This document shows, in pieces, positions 12,012-24,486 of a DNA stretch of 64,000 nucleotides. A program made the translations under genes and the position numbers. Under the pieces are notes generated by a model. That model was not told the origin of the DNA, searched no databases, and saw only the letters and a list, made by a program, of their open reading frames with translations. This DNA comes from Linanthus parryae (taxonomy: Eukaryota > Streptophyta > Magnoliopsida > Ericales > Polemoniaceae): the NCBI GenBank assembly GCA_023055425.1, contig JALGPY010000003.1:77413491-77477490 (forward strand), read 5' to 3'. The stretch's first letter is position 1. Each line of letters begins with the position of its first letter.

Positions 12012-13330
12012 TGATAACTCCGTTTTCGGAGTTGTTTTATTACTTTTTTTCTGGAATTTGTGTACTTACCATGGAGAATTTGTCGTCTTATTGAGTGAAT
12101 TGTGCATAAATTGCAAATCTTGAGTTTATATGCGTTTATTGTCGAATCCGGGTGTTTTTCATAGATTTTGATGCTTTTATTATTATATGATTGCGGGTTC
12201 TTGTTTCGTGTTGTGGTTTGAAGGAAATAGGACGCGAGGATCGAAGAGGATGGAGAGACGAGCTTCGGAAACGAGAAACTCAAGGAAAAAGGGCCAAGAA
12301 ATTCAGAACACAAGCTCTTCGTACGAAGAGAATTTCTCGTCGCACGAAGAGAGTTAGCCAAATTTCAGAAACTCTTCGAGAAATAGCTTGCAGTATTGAA
12401 ATAAGAAGGTCTTCATGCGAAGAATGAATCTCTTCGCACGAAGTTCTTCGCACGAAAAGAACAAAGTTTTCGCACAAAGAGAAGGCCAGAAGCAGCAAAT
12501 TCGTTGGGGTCTTTTGTCAATTACTTGAAAATTTATACCATCTTTTTGGAAACGTATTAGAACGGGTTAGGGAGTATTGTATCAGTATCTTGACCTAGGA
12601 AACACGTTCTTGGGAGCTTGGGAGCATTGTGGAAGCTTTGGGATCATTCGTTTTTCTTCTAAACTTCATCTTTTCTTGTATTTTGGATTATGATCAAAGA
12701 CCTTTGTAGTTTGATCATGTGTTTACATAGCTAAACTCATATTTTGGGATATCTCGTAGGGAACTAGGGTTTGATCACCACGGTTTGTGGTTTATGGATT
12801 TGATTTCATGTTTTTAAGCTTTATTGATTATTTTTTGTTTATTTATGCGTGTTTTATGATTGCCATTCATCATTTCTATTGTTCGACGTATGAATAGGAT
12901 TGTGCTAGGTTCTAAACGTTAGAGGATTCAACATATGTTGCCCAGAAACTTGAAACAGGCACTAGGCGTATCTAGGGTTGAGTAATCTTGCTAGTAAGCT
13001 AAGAACTAAGAGTATACGAATGAATATAATGCATGCTTAAACTTGATTAGGCTAGAGTAATCAGATAAAAGAGTTTAAGCATAGGTGTTGGTTGAGGAAT
13101 CTTCAACATAGTCGTGCTCGTTTAACTAAGCAAAGTATAATCATGTTATCGAAACGTAAATCCAATGTGGTGTGAGTTCCTTAGTGACCCGCAGAGATAT
13201 CCTGAACTTGTCACAATATTTATAAACTCCAACAAAAATTCATCTTTGTTAATTGTGAAGCGATTCATTCAATTAATTGGGATTCGTGTTCGTTTCACTT
13301 TTTATAGAATTAGTAAAACAAACCACTGCG
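12012..13330 (+). mobile_element. 5'-side LTR of an Athila-like gypsy element (right end uncertain)
   Basis: It starts TGATAACTCCGTTTTCGGAG right after the truncated copia gag. It has the usual plan of plant Athila-type LTRs: a U3 with a palindrome cluster, then an AT-rich R/U5. The right end is not clear, because the expected TGGCGCC-type primer site is missing before gag, so a deletion probably joins the LTR to gag at about 13.3 kb. Beyond the first nine bases (TGATAACTC) it does not match the 3' LTR at 31093, which suggests a recombinant or two different elements. Confidence 0.55.
12309..12478. repeat. Cluster of CTTCG-n2-CGAAG palindromes in the LTR
   Basis: CTTCGTACGAAG is a perfect 12-bp palindrome. 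Variants follow: CGTCGCACGAAG, CTTCATGCGAAG, CTTCGCACGAAG (close to twice) and TTTCGCACAAAG. They sit about 300-470 bp into the LTR. See the findings for parallel clusters in other elements. Confidence 0.8.
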
Positions 13331-13345
13331 CTTCACCACCACCTG

Positions 13346-14223
13346 GTGAAGGGGTATTTGTTGGAAACAATGGAGGAGCGAATGGTGGAAACAATGGGGG
13401 CAACAGAAATAATGGGCATAACCCAACAGCCCGAGTAGAGGATGTTGAGAATGAAGACCGTCCTATGGTAGATTATTTCCAAACTACTCCATCCTTCTAT
13501 CATCCCACCATTGTCAGGCCACACATCAATTCCCAACACTTTGATTTGCGCCAGCACATGATCAATATGGTTCGTGATGAGTGCTCATTCACCGTAGCTC
13601 CACGAGATGATCTCAACCACCATCTTCTTATTTTTGAGAAAAATAACTTCTACTTTGCACGACCAGAGGGTTCCAGATGAGACCGTTAAGCTATTAATGT
13701 TTCCCTTCTCTTTATCTGGAAAATCCAAGCAGTGGCTTATGGAGCTTCCAGCTGGGAGTATTGTGACATGGGCCGATTGCTGCCATGAATTACTGAGGAG
13801 GTATTTACCATCGTCCAAGGTTTCTCAGCAAATGACGAGATTACAAAGTTTACTCAAGAAGAGGACAGCTCACTGGGAGACACATGGAGAAAGTTCAGCC
13901 AAATTCTTTGTAGATGCCCGAAGCATGGGGAGCCATGTAACAAGCTCCTCCATTACTTCTACAGTGCATTAGACAAGGAGACGGCTGACCAGTTGGATAT
14001 GCTAACTGGGGGTAACCTTATGGGGCTCGGGACACAGCGAGCTCAGGATCTGCTGAACAACGTGGCCAAGAGAGAGACTACAAGGTCTGAGACTCGTAGG
14101 TATTCGAGACCTGGGGATGTTGCTTTAGTCAACAAAATTGATTCTATGGAGCACAAGCTTGAGTCCATGACCTCATTATTTAACGGCATGCAACCTCCAT
14201 CACAGGCAAAGCCCATGAGTTAG
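13346..14223 (+). pseudogene. Element A gag, Athila-like, frameshifted
   Basis: The region encodes a glycine/asparagine-rich stretch (GNNGGANGGNNGGN), then a gypsy gag core with MFPFSLSGKSKQWLMELP and an LLRRYLPSSK block. This matches the retrotransposon gag family of the Athila lineage, which forms the particle around the RNA. The reading frame changes at about 13660 and again at about 13860, and the frame ends with a stop at about 14221. It is not functional as read. Confidence 0.75.
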
Positions 14224-15240
14224 TTACTAGCAGATGAAATTCAGAGATACGATGGTAGTGTTGAGGATTTGAATTTTATGAGACAGCAGCAGTGGCCTAA
14301 TACATATCATCCCAACAATCGCAATCATCCAAATTTCAGCTTTGCCAACCCAAATAGTGGACTTTATGCACACGTTCAGCAGCCCAATGCTCAGTATCAA
14401 GCTCAAAGGAAATTTCCATAGCAGCAAGCGTAAGAGAAACAACAACCAAAGCCAGACATATACAGCTTTCTAACAAAGATGAATGAGAAACTGGTTTCTA
14501 TTGAGGCTGTTGTGAAAAGTCATGAGACGCAGATTGGCCAGATAGCCAATCAAAATACTTGACCTCCACTGGCATACTTCCTTCTAACACAATTACTCCA
14601 CCGGAGCAGTCGAAGGCTATCACTACTCGCAGTGGGAAGGATCATCCATATCCTAACCACGACGCGAGTTGAGGCGACTAAGGCAACTGAAAAAGCATTG
14701 GATGACGAAATGCATGTGCCTATCGTGATTCCCCAAGTAGGAAGTCGGAGAAGAAGCCAAATCCCAAGAAAGAGTACAGTATGCATGTGCCATACCCGCA
14801 GAGGTTGAAAAGCCAAGAGGATGCAAAGCACTTCATGAAGTTTGTGGATATCTTCAAGAAGTTGCATATTAATATCACCTCTGCGGAAGCCATATCGCAA
14901 ATGCCAAAATATGCACAGTGTCTCAAGGACCTCCTATCCAATAAGAGACGCATGGATGATTTTGAGACTGTGACCCTGAATGAAGAATGTATCGTCGTGG
15001 TGTAAAAAGTGTTGCCTAAAATAATGAAGGATCCGGGTGGTTTCATTATTCCTGTGACACTTGGAGATGCCTTTCATGGAAGGGCATTGTGTGATCTTGG
15101 TGCAAGCATCAACTTGATGCCCACATCAGTTTCTTTGAGCAGCTTGGTATGGGAGAACCAAAACCGACTAGGATGTGCTTGCAGATGACAAACCGCACCA
15201 TCAAGCGTCCTATGGAAATTTCTGCCGGTAATTGTTTCGT
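14224..15240 (+). pseudogene. Element A gag C-terminus and protease, degenerate
   Basis: A conserved Athila block (IFKKLHINITSAEAISQMPKY) lies at about 14850-14910. It is followed by an aspartic-protease-like site, CDLGASINLMP, near 15090-15120, where DLGA replaces the usual D(S/T)GA, as is normal in this lineage. Stops and frame changes are frequent (for example at 14224 and 15003). Confidence 0.7.
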
Positions 15241-16690
15241 CTCTTATATCTCAGGAACATGAGCATAAATTACTGGAAGTACTGCGAGATCACAAGGAGG
15301 CAATAGGCTGGACCATCACAGGTATCAAAGGAATCAACGCTTCCTACTGCATGCACAAAATTAGGATCGAAGAAGGCAAGAAGCCAGTGATCCATCCCCA
15401 GCGGAGGCTAAATCCAAACATGAAAGATGTGCGTAAGGAGGTCATGAAGTGGATGGAGGCAGGAATTATATACCCCATCTCAGACAGCACTTGGGTCAAT
15501 CCAGTCCAGTGTGTGCCTAAGTAGGGGGGTATGACACTGGTGCAAAATTCCAATCAGGAGCAGATCGCCCAACGCACTGTCACAAACTGGCGAATCTTTA
15601 TAGATTATAGCAGGCTGAACGACGCAACGCTGAAGGACCACTTTTCACTACCATTCATGGATTAGATGCGAGATAGGTTGGCTCATCATGCTTATTATTT
15701 CTTTCTGGACGAAAATTCCAGATAAAATTATATTTTTATAGTACCGGAAGATCAGGAGAAGACCACTTTTACCTGCCCATATGGTACGTTTGCCTTCCGG
15801 CGTATGTCGTTTGGGTTGTGTAATACTCCTGCAACATTCCAGAGACGCATGATGGCCATATTATCGGATATAGTCGAGAAAAATCTGGAGGTATTTATGG
15901 ACGATTTTCACTGTTCGGAGACAGTTTTGAAGACTTCCTGTACCACTTATCTAGAGTTCTGGTCCGATGCAAGAAAACTAATCTGGTGTTGAACTGGGAA
16001 AAAAGCCATTTTATGGTCACTGAAGGCATAGTTCAGGGACACAGGATTTCGAGCAAGGGTCTGGAAGTTGACAGGGCCGAAATGGAGGTGATAAAGCAGA
16101 TGTCGTATCCAACCACAATCAGAGCAATCAAAAGTTTTTTGGGCCATGCAGGATTCGACAGGAGATTCTTCAAAGATATTTCCAAGATCACCAAACCATT
16201 ATGCACACAGCTTGGAAATGACGGACCCTTCTTGTTTAATGAACCCCGCAAACAGGCCTTCGACTTGCCCAAAAAAACGCCTGCCCACAACACCAGTCAT
16301 AACTACTCTAGACTGGTCACTCCCGTTTGATCTTATGTGCGATGCAAATGACTACGTCGTTGGAGTAGTTCTGGGACAAAGGAAGGACAAAGTTTGTCAT
16401 GTCATCTACTACGCGGCGGAGTTCTGAATGAAGTGCAATATAATTATGGCACAACAGAAAGGGAGCTGCTGACAGTTGTGTTTTCCCTGGACAAGTTCAG
16501 ACCATATCTGGTGGGATAAAAAGTCATTATCTTCACTGATCACATTGCCCTGAAGTATCTGGTGGTCAAGAAAGATGAAAAACCGAGGCTATTGTGTTGG
16601 TTCTTGCTTATGCAGGAATTTGACGTCGAGATCAAGGAAAAGAAAGGAGTCGAGAATGTCATAGCAGATCACCTGTCTCGTCTGGAGAAC
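15241..16690 (+). pseudogene. Element A reverse transcriptase and RNase H, degenerate
   Basis: RT motifs in order: IEEGKKPVIHPQRRLNP, a WRIFIDYSRLND block, FAFRRMSFGLCNTPATFQRRM and FMDDF. The last stands where the catalytic YVDD-type motif should be. RNase H relics follow (LMCDANDYVVGVVLGQR, then a frame-shifted ITDH-like region near 16540 and VIADHLSRLE at about 16660). Several stops and frameshifts interrupt it, so it is inactive. Confidence 0.8.
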
Positions 16691-16839
16691 TTAACAGTGG
16701 AGACTGTCCCGATTGAGGAAAACTTCCATGACGAGCATATAATGAAGTTCAAAGCCAAAAAAGAGCCATGGTACTATGCCATCGCTAATTATCTGGTGAA
16801 CAGAATAGTGCTAGAAAACATCACGCCATAACAGAAGAA

Positions 16840-18092
16840 GTTCATCTCAGAATGCAGAAAGTATTTCTAGGACAACCCCTGTATGTTCAAACAGGGGGCC
16901 GATAACATCCTACGCAGGTGTATTCCATGTCACGAGATCCGACAGGTAATCCAGCATTGTCACTCAGCTCAGTGTGGGGTCATTTCAGTGGATCCAGAAT
17001 AACACACAAAGTACTGCATTTAGGATTTTTCTGGCCGACAGTTTCTGAAGATTGCCATGATTATGCTCATAGTTGTGACCTCTGCCAGTGTACAAGAAAT
17101 ATGTCCCAGAGAAACGAAATGCCAACAACTTCGTGGCAGGAGGTTTAGCCTTTCGACGAATGGGGTATTGACTGTATGGGTCCATTCCCGTCTTCCATGG
17201 GGAATCTCTATATATCCTATTGGCAGTAGATTATGTATCTAAGTGGCTCGAGGCCATGGCATGTCAAAAAAATGATGCAGCAACAGTGGAGAGTTTTCTT
17301 CGGCGTAATATTTTCACCAGGTTTGGGACACCGAGAGCCATGGTAGTTGATGAAGGTTCTCATTTTATCAAAAAAGTCTTCGCCCATGTATTAAATCAGT
17401 ACGGGGAGTCTATCCATAAGGTATCACTACCTTATCACCCTCAAGAAAATGGGAAAGCAGAGGTGTCAAATAAGGAAATTAACAGCATATTAGAGAAACC
17501 TGTGAATCCACGACGCAAGAATTGGTCCCTGAAACTGGATGATGCGCTTTGGGTATACAGGACAGCTTACAAAACCCCATTGGGAATGTCCCATACCAGG
17601 TGGTGTTCGGTAAAGCCTGTCACTTACCAGTGGAATTGGAGCACAAAGCCGATTGGGCAATCAAGCAGTTGAACATGGATCACAGTCTATGTGGAGATAA
17701 AAGGAAGATGGCACTTCTTTGACCTGGAGGAATTCAGAAAGACAGCTTACGAGAGTGACAAGATCTATAAAGAGAAAACGAAGAAATGGCATGATCAGCG
17801 CATTCTGCCCAAGAAGATAGAAATTGGGCAGAAGGTTCTCCTATACAACTCAAGGATGAAATTTTATCCAGGAAAGCTGCGCTCATGGTGGTCTGGACCA
17901 TTTATTGTGAAAGAAATCGCGTCATGGGGGAAGTTCAATGGAAACCCGCGCGATGACACAGTTTTCAAGGTGAGTGGAAATCGGGGCAAGCCATATATAC
18001 AGAGATCCCCAGGAGGTGGAAGAAGTCGAGGCCATCTACCTCGACGATCCATGATCACCAAGGAGGTAACTGAGTCGGGCTGTCAACCTTAA
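16840..18092 (+). pseudogene. Element A integrase, degenerate
   Basis: The zinc-finger region is split across frames (16900-17130: a FWPT motif, then paired cysteines, CDLCQC). The catalytic core is at 17220-17672, with AVDYVSKWLEA, VVDEGSHF and YHPQENGKAEVSNKEI carrying the DDE-type residues. A C-terminal block (WSGPFIVKEI) follows at about 17890. Stops and frame changes separate these pieces. Such enzymes insert the DNA copy into chromosomes; this one is broken. Confidence 0.82.
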
Positions 18093-18146
18093 ATCAAAAG
18101 CGCTGGTTTAGAGGCAACCCAACATAAGAGTAGGTTTTAGATACAG

Positions 18147-18178
18147 TCTCATAAAAAAGAGAGAGAGGGGAGAAAAGG
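18147..18178 (+). promoter_or_regulatory. Purine-rich tract after element A integrase
   Basis: AAAAAAGAGAGAGAGGGG-type sequence. It could be an internal polypurine tract, which some Athila-like elements have before their third ORF. The function is inferred. Confidence 0.35.
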
Positions 18179-18238
18179 GTTTCTAATGTTGAATTTCAGT
18201 GTTTCAGAGATACAGGAACAATTTCCACAAGATAGAAG

Positions 18239-18442
18239 TTGCGTTCAAAATAAGAGTCCGTGTTCAGACGCATGACTTGAGTTCAAACGCAGAAGACAAA
18301 GATACAGTAATCATCAGTAAAAATCAGAGAAGTAATATTCAAGTGGAGTCCTGCGTTCAAACGCACAGGCAGCGTTCAAACTCAAGAGCTCCAGTCGAGG
18401 TTCAGAATTTTTGAACACAACATACATGCTTTCAAATGTAGG
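18239..18442. repeat. CTGCGTTCAAACGCAG palindrome array, left part
   Basis: Variants of TGCGTTCAAACGCA (arms TGCGTT/AACGCA around CA) occur at about 18239, 18262, 18280, 18352, 18370 and 18428. The array is cut by element B. It resumes at 27083 after the GTAGG duplication. Confidence 0.85.
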
Positions 18443-20006
18443 TGACACGTATTCTTACGTGTGTACGCAAGTGCACGGTCGAGTAATAAAGTGTGAGTAT
18501 TTTTAATACTCGGGTTGTCGAATCCCACGAGGAGAAGCTCGTAACAAGCTTTAACTAACTAATTAATTGAGTTTACTAAGTAACCGGTAAAAGGTGTTGA
18601 GAATTGTGAGGTTTCCACCCCCAAACAAGTAGCTGTATGTAACGACTGAAATAGTAGAAAATTGAATTAAGAAGAAGTTCTTTATAAATTTTTGAAGAAA
18701 CTAGGCAATCTATGGATCACCTGGAAGTGTTAGACAGTTCCGGATACTGTATTGAAACACGCTAATCATAATTCAGTTGTGCCAGCTAACTAGTTACGAC
18801 AATCTTCTTTCGATCTCATGCAGTTCTATGTCTCGGTCTACTTCTGGTCTTCTCGGTCCACCTCCGTCTACATAAATGGCCAATCCTATTTAAATTACCT
18901 TTCAGTATCATTGATTATGGACTGTGATCATGTTCTCTATCACACTAAGTTAGGTCTCTCTCGAGCACCCCACCTAATTACTAGCAATTGCTGGTAGCTA
19001 CTCCATTGTTGCTAAGCATTAAGCATCAAACATGAACAATAACTAAACTAAATTAAACATTAAGTAAGATAACATAATCATGAAGTAAAATCATTCTCTA
19101 ATGGCCATTCATCTCATAAATAGAGTGTGTCAATAACCCTAGTTCAACAATACACCAAACTTTGTGAAGAATCGTCACAATCATGAATCTAATACCTGAA
19201 TCAAACACAATAATCCGGAAAAGGTGTCTAATCATAACCCTAGGCTCTCCATAGAGCCTAGAAATGTATCTAGCTACTCATAGTAGTTGAACAATACAAT
19301 AGTTTCTCCATATATAATAAAAGAGAAGAGAAGAAGAGATCAAACGCTAGAAATCGTGAAGATTTGAGCGATCCGGGCTCTTCCCGTTGCTTGAGGTTGC
19401 TCCCAATAGAGTCTCCTTGCTCTCCTCCTTCTTCGTGGCTCTCTGGATGAGTGAATGGTGATGATTTCCGTCCCTAGGTCGTCCTTCCTTCATAACCAGC
19501 AAAAATCTTCAGTAATTGCACAATAGCCCCTTGAAATCTGCTCCTGACTTCAATAGGCCATATCTTTTTCGTCTGAACTCGGATTTGGCTCCGTGAGCTA
19601 TCGATAGAAAGCTATCGGAGTCTAATTTAATTTTGCACCGATCTCACTCCAAAATTATTTGTATAACTCCAGATAGGATCAAAATAGGGAAAATTGGTCA
19701 TCCAAGCTCCTCCAATTCGACTTCTCTTGACTCCACTTGAGCTCCCGTTGTTTCCGAAGTTCGTTCCATGCCTCCTATCAATCGCTTAGCATCCGTTCTT
19801 GCCAAAACAACATGAACAAACATACCAAGCGATTATATTTGACAAATAACAATGAAATATGCACAGAAAACGCCCGGACTATTAATATAGCACATGGAAA
19901 GCAACAAGTGATAAAACGACCTCTTATTCTCTTTAATTAAGCTCAAATCACTCGTAATGATGAGGTAAAATGGAGGTAATAGATAGATCCTGAAATTTGC
20001 TATCCA
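18443..20006 (-). repeat. Element B 3' LTR
   Basis: It matches the copy at 25542-27082 over its whole length, with scattered substitutions and small indels. It includes the hairpin-like AGGCTCTCCATAGAGCCTAG and a CTCGGTCCACCTCCG motif also present (inverted) in the element A 3' LTR. Confidence 0.92.
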
Positions 20007-20019
20007 ATTCCCCCACACT
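20007..20019 (-). promoter_or_regulatory. Element B polypurine tract
   Basis: The minus strand reads AGTGTGGGGGAATT directly upstream of the 3' LTR. Just before it is GGGACGAGCAAGAAGG, the usual wording before the tract in plant gypsy elements. It primes plus-strand DNA synthesis. Confidence 0.8.
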
Positions 20020-23000
20020 ACCTTCTTGCTCGTCCCGAGCAACACTTGCTTTCTAGATTCACATATATCTTTACTTTGCCTTAGGCACAACGACTCAAAC
20101 ACCGGACCATGCATTCTATATGACTATAAACAATGCAACACGATTATGTACAATGCAATAAAGTAAAGAAAATATTTTTTTTTTTCTTTTTAGTTATAGA
20201 TTGGGCAATCTCGAAAAGCAAACCGACATGTCATAAGGCTCTCACATCCCCTAGAAGATTCTATAACTTTGGTGATCGGTAGAACTTGCGGCCTGTTTCT
20301 TCAGAAAGAACGGGCACGAACACAAAATAAGTTGCTTCCGCACACTCATCAAACATATCTCTAGCCCTTACCATCCGAGCTATTTATCCACGGGTTAAAA
20401 TGTTGATGGCTTTAGGACGGGTAGGATAGGATATTTAAAAGCGCAGTCCTAGACGTCATGATACCACTCACAAAATACGATTCACACACTCCCTCACCAA
20501 AATTCAAGGAGCCCCACCGAATCAAACTACTCCGGCCCTCATTCCCTCAATCTTGGTGAAATGCCGTTCTCGCGGCCACAAATGTGAAGAAGTGATCTCC
20601 AACAATAGCTAATCTCCCCGGTCTTCAATTTCAAGTTTGCTCCTTTATTCCCTTTCATTTTCAATTTCGATTTTCTTTTCTAATTTCTGTTTTTTTCTAA
20701 TCACAACACAATAAATCACATGGAGCTCATAATAGTAGTAAAAATCCGGGGCGATCAATCCGTCAAAGCAAATAACGTAGGGGTGGAACGTGTAGAATCA
20801 ATGATTTAATCAATATAGATATCGACACCCTCACACTCGTTGTAAACCATATCAACAACCCTGGTAATCAATGTATAAACGTGCTTTTCCAACCAATCCT
20901 CCTTATCACCTAAGATGTAGGAAATAAAAATTAAGCACAAGCACGCCCTCCTATAAAATCAACCAACCCCCACCCCATATCGTGCGGAAAGAATGTCACG
21001 CACTACAACTCTCCACCTATGATCCTGGTGTAAGGACACGAATCATCGCCACACCGAAATGTGCTGCCGTCTCTAACTCACCCTCACATCCCCTCAAACG
21101 ATAACATGTAAGAAGATCCACGTAAGATGTATGTATAATATCAGCTCACCCTCAATGAACCTCCCTAACTCAACTCCCTCTATCATGACGCATAGGAAGG
21201 GACCATTCTAACTAGTGATGAAAGTTACAAGGAATAGCTTCCTAGGCTAGAGGTTGTGAATAAAAGGGGTAAATGGATCAAATTGGGGTAACTAGTGGAC
21301 CTAGGCGATGGAGACGGAACGTGAGGTCCCCATAAAAATCACTCGCACAGCTGTTCCGTTGCCCCTACGAGGAGGGTTGACGACTACCTAAGTGACGGTG
21401 GTGTAGCGCTAGTAGGATAACCAATTTGAGAGACAGCTACTCACAATTCTCGAGTGCATTAGCCCTATAGCCTTCCTAATCCAGATTCTCGCATCTACCT
21501 CACCTCAGATTTTCCTACTTCTAGGGAATTTATATCATTGAGCCCTGACCACGCTTACTCTCTCCAATTGTCCTTTCTCAAAAAAATTCAATTTTCAGAA
21601 TTTTTCAATTTTTAATTTTTTCTTTGTTTTTGTTTTAACTTTCCTAACTCCATATGCTTGGAAAAACTCGATTAACGAACAACTATTGGTTAGGGGGACT
21701 CACTATTTAAAAGTGCAACAATTATATACAATGCAAATATTAAAACGTGCACATGCAATCCTAATTCTGACACCTACGTGCAAACTGACTCATTATTCTA
21801 TATGCAACGAGGCAATGGAAGTTAAGGCAAGTAAAGATATGCGTAAACCCCCCCCCCCCCCACACACACACACTTGAGATAATCATTGTCCTAAATGAAT
21901 TTAGAGTGTCCCCCCAATGGCATGATCTCAAAGTGTAAGGATTTAAAAAGACAAGTGTTGCATGGCACTTTGCGAAAATGAATCATATCGTCTAGAGCGA
22001 TTATTTAAAGCGAGATAAAATATGGTACCTATGATCCTGGAGTACCATTCTTACGGGATTGGTTTCGCGAAAATTGGTCAAGAAAGGACCTAATCGGTCG
22101 ACCAAAGTTTCCGAAAACTAGAGCAAGTTGAGGCAAGCATACCCTTGATGTGCTCCTCGGTGTTCCCGTCTTAAGTTCCTCATTGAGCTTTGGCCGAATC
22201 CCCCTCCAAAGAAACGAATTTGAAGATTTAAATTGTTGGAGCTCTTCCTCTTTGAATTCCACCACACTCAATCTGCTCACTATCTCAAAAGCTCAAGAGT
22301 TAATCTTGTAAATTTTGCGATTTGGATGCGTTTTGGGTTTGGGGTGTGTTGGTGTGTTGGTGTTCTTGAGGTTTTGGAGAGGAAGAAGATTAAAAAAAGG
22401 AGTGTTTGATTCAAATTGGGGTGTTAGGGGACTTGTTGGTTGGTTCTTGGCTTAAAAAAAATCTTCCAAAATGTCAAAATAACCCCCAAAAAGTATCAAA
22501 AATACCCCCAAAAAGTGAGCTGTCCGGCTGGTTTCGGCCCCCATTTCGGCCCGAAATGGAGCCCGAAATCACTGGGAAAAATCAAAGCAGAACTTATGTT
22601 ATAGTTCGGGCCGAAATGGCTTGATTTCGGCCCGAAATGGAGCTCGAAATTACTGGGAAAAATCAAAGCAGAACTTATGTTTTAGTTCGGGCCGAAATGG
22701 CTTGATTTCGGCCCCCATTTCGGCCGAAATGGGTGCCGAAATCACTGGAGTAGACCACTTTATTTTTGCTCTAATTTCTTCGTCCGATCTCCGATCCGCA
22801 CGATTATTTCACCGATAGATTCCATATTCGACGAGGAATCCATATTTGACTAGAAAATTCCCAAACCAATAAATTTTCCATTTCTTCTCAATTTATCTCT
22901 CTTGTGCAAAGAATCTCGCCTCCAACGCTCTTGAACTTTATCTCCACTCCGGATTCCGATGCGTGCAACCCTGATACCCCCACTCGCCACCATGCTCCTC

Positions 23001-23433
23001 ATGACTAATTAGCTACTCCTTGACCTCGATTAGCTTCTTTATCAAGCTCAATGCTCCCGGTTAGCTCGTTTCTCCTAGTTTTGCGTGCAAAATGGTGCAC
23101 ATGCATCAAGAATGAGAATCTGGAGGGATCTTCAACACTTGTGTTCTGCACACTCAATTCAAATATCAAACTCATATCACTATAAAATATGGAGAATTCA
23201 AAGAACAAAAACTAAATGAGATAATGAAATTATTTCTCTACATTGGGTTGCCTCCCAAGAATCGCTTGTAATTTAAGATCGACAGCCCGACCCAATTACC
23301 TCTTCCACCTAGAAAGGTGGCTTGGAACGACGTGCCCATTCTTATTGTGGTGTCTGTAGGATATTCCAGACGACCTTGTGCTTCACTTTAGGATGAGGTG
23401 GATCTTCCTTTGTCACATCTCGAATTTGATGCA
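20020..23433. other. Element B non-coding interior (no pol)
   Basis: About 3.4 kb without any recognisable coding sequence on either strand. It holds a C-run next to (CA)n at 21851-21872 and a palindrome cluster at 22543-22740. The minus strand around 22030-22280 has a short open frame without recognised features. This replaces the pol region of an autonomous element. Confidence 0.7.
22543..22740. repeat. ATTTCGGCCCGAAAT palindrome cluster with an 81-bp tandem duplication
   Basis: ATTTCGGCCCGAAAT (arms ATTTCGG/CCGAAAT) occurs twice. Related forms (TTCGGGCCGAAATGG, CATTTCGGCCGAAATG) lie around it. Two near-identical units start at 22547 and 22628. It parallels the palindrome clusters in element A and in the LTR at 12012. 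Confidence 0.85.
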
Positions 23434-24486
23434 CTACATGCATGGCATGTGGAACTGCTGACTGCCCCTGAGACTGTTGGGATTGGGATTGAAAACCCTG
23501 AAAGTCTCACGTACATCATTGATCCTCATGATCAACTCCCGGTTCTCAACATCTATCAATGTCCGACCGGTAGCCAAGAAGGGCCTACCCTGAATAATCG
23601 GAACGTCTCCTGGCGGCATATCTAGAATGACAAAATAAGTTGGGATGATGAGACTCCCAAACTTCACCAAGACAACTTCAACCACCCCATAGGCTTTCTT
23701 CGATGACTTATCTGCAAATTGGAGATTGATCCAGGTGGATCGCGCCCCCACACCTAACTTCTGAAATACCGAGAGTGGCATCAGATTGACACTAGCCCCC
23801 AAGTCACATAGGTCCTGTCCAGTGTAGGCTCCACCTAGAGTAGCTTCAATTACGAAGCTTCTTGGATCCTTCTGTTTGTGAGGTAACCCATGTAAGGCAC
23901 ATGAGCTAACCTGCTCAGTCAAGTCCACAGTCTGAAAGTCATCAACAACTTTCTTACCCAACACTGCATATTTCATGAATTTAGCATACTTTGGCATCAT
24001 TTTGACTGCCTCAATGAGTTGTATGTTAATGTGCAGTTTAGAGAAGATAGATACGAATTGCCTATAATCCTCAGAGTCGTCTTTCTTCTTCCGGCTACGC
24101 AATGGAAAAAGGAGATTCTCGGAAGAAGAAAGGGGTGGAGTTACCTCATTAGTCACTTCCTCAGCTGGCGAAGTCATGCCCTTTGATTGGGGGACCATGA
24201 CATTAGTCTTCTCAGAATCGAAGACTTCATGCTCCTTTTCCTTTGATGCTTCTTCTCTGGCATGACTCGCGTAGGGAGGGTAAGTTAGTGCAATCCCGCT
24301 GTGAGTAGTGATGGCTTCATCTTGTTCCTGAGATGTATCAATACTTCTTTCCAGTGCTTTTTGGTCGAGTTGTTTCTTCAAAGACACAATTTCAGCTTTA
24401 GCCACCTCGAGTGAAGCTGCAACAGTAGTGAATTGAATTTGCATGGTCATCATGTGTTCACCCATCATCTTCATCATCTTTTTCAT
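23434..24486 (-). CDS. Element B gag C-terminus and aspartic protease (350-codon open frame)
   Basis: The frame is open on the minus strand. It starts with a methionine-rich helix (MKKMMKMMGEHMMTMQ). A coiled-coil-like stretch of about 40 residues follows, then the Athila block FSKLHINIQLIEAVKMMPKY. The protease has CDLGASVNLMPLSVFQKLG (D-L-G-A active site) and a downstream VPIIQGRPFLATGRTLIDV block, as in gypsy proteases. The protein ends shortly after the protease with MPCM and a stop, where RT should begin. Upstream gag is in the same frame past one in-frame stop at 24487. Confidence 0.8.
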   Translation of the reverse strand: MKKMMKMMGEHMMTMQIQFTTVAASLEVAKAEIVSLKKQLDQKALERSIDTSQEQDEAITTHSGIALTYPPYASHAREEASKEKEHEVFDSEKTNVMVPQSKGMTSPAEEVTNEVTPPLSSSENLLFPLRSRKKKDDSEDYRQFVSIFSKLHINIQLIEAVKMMPKYAKFMKYAVLGKKVVDDFQTVDLTEQVSSCALHGLPHKQKDPRSFVIEATLGGAYTGQDLCDLGASVNLMPLSVFQKLGVGARSTWINLQFADKSSKKAYGVVEVVLVKFGSLIIPTYFVILDMPPGDVPIIQGRPFLATGRTLIDVENRELIMRINDVRETFRVFNPNPNSLRGSQQFHMPCM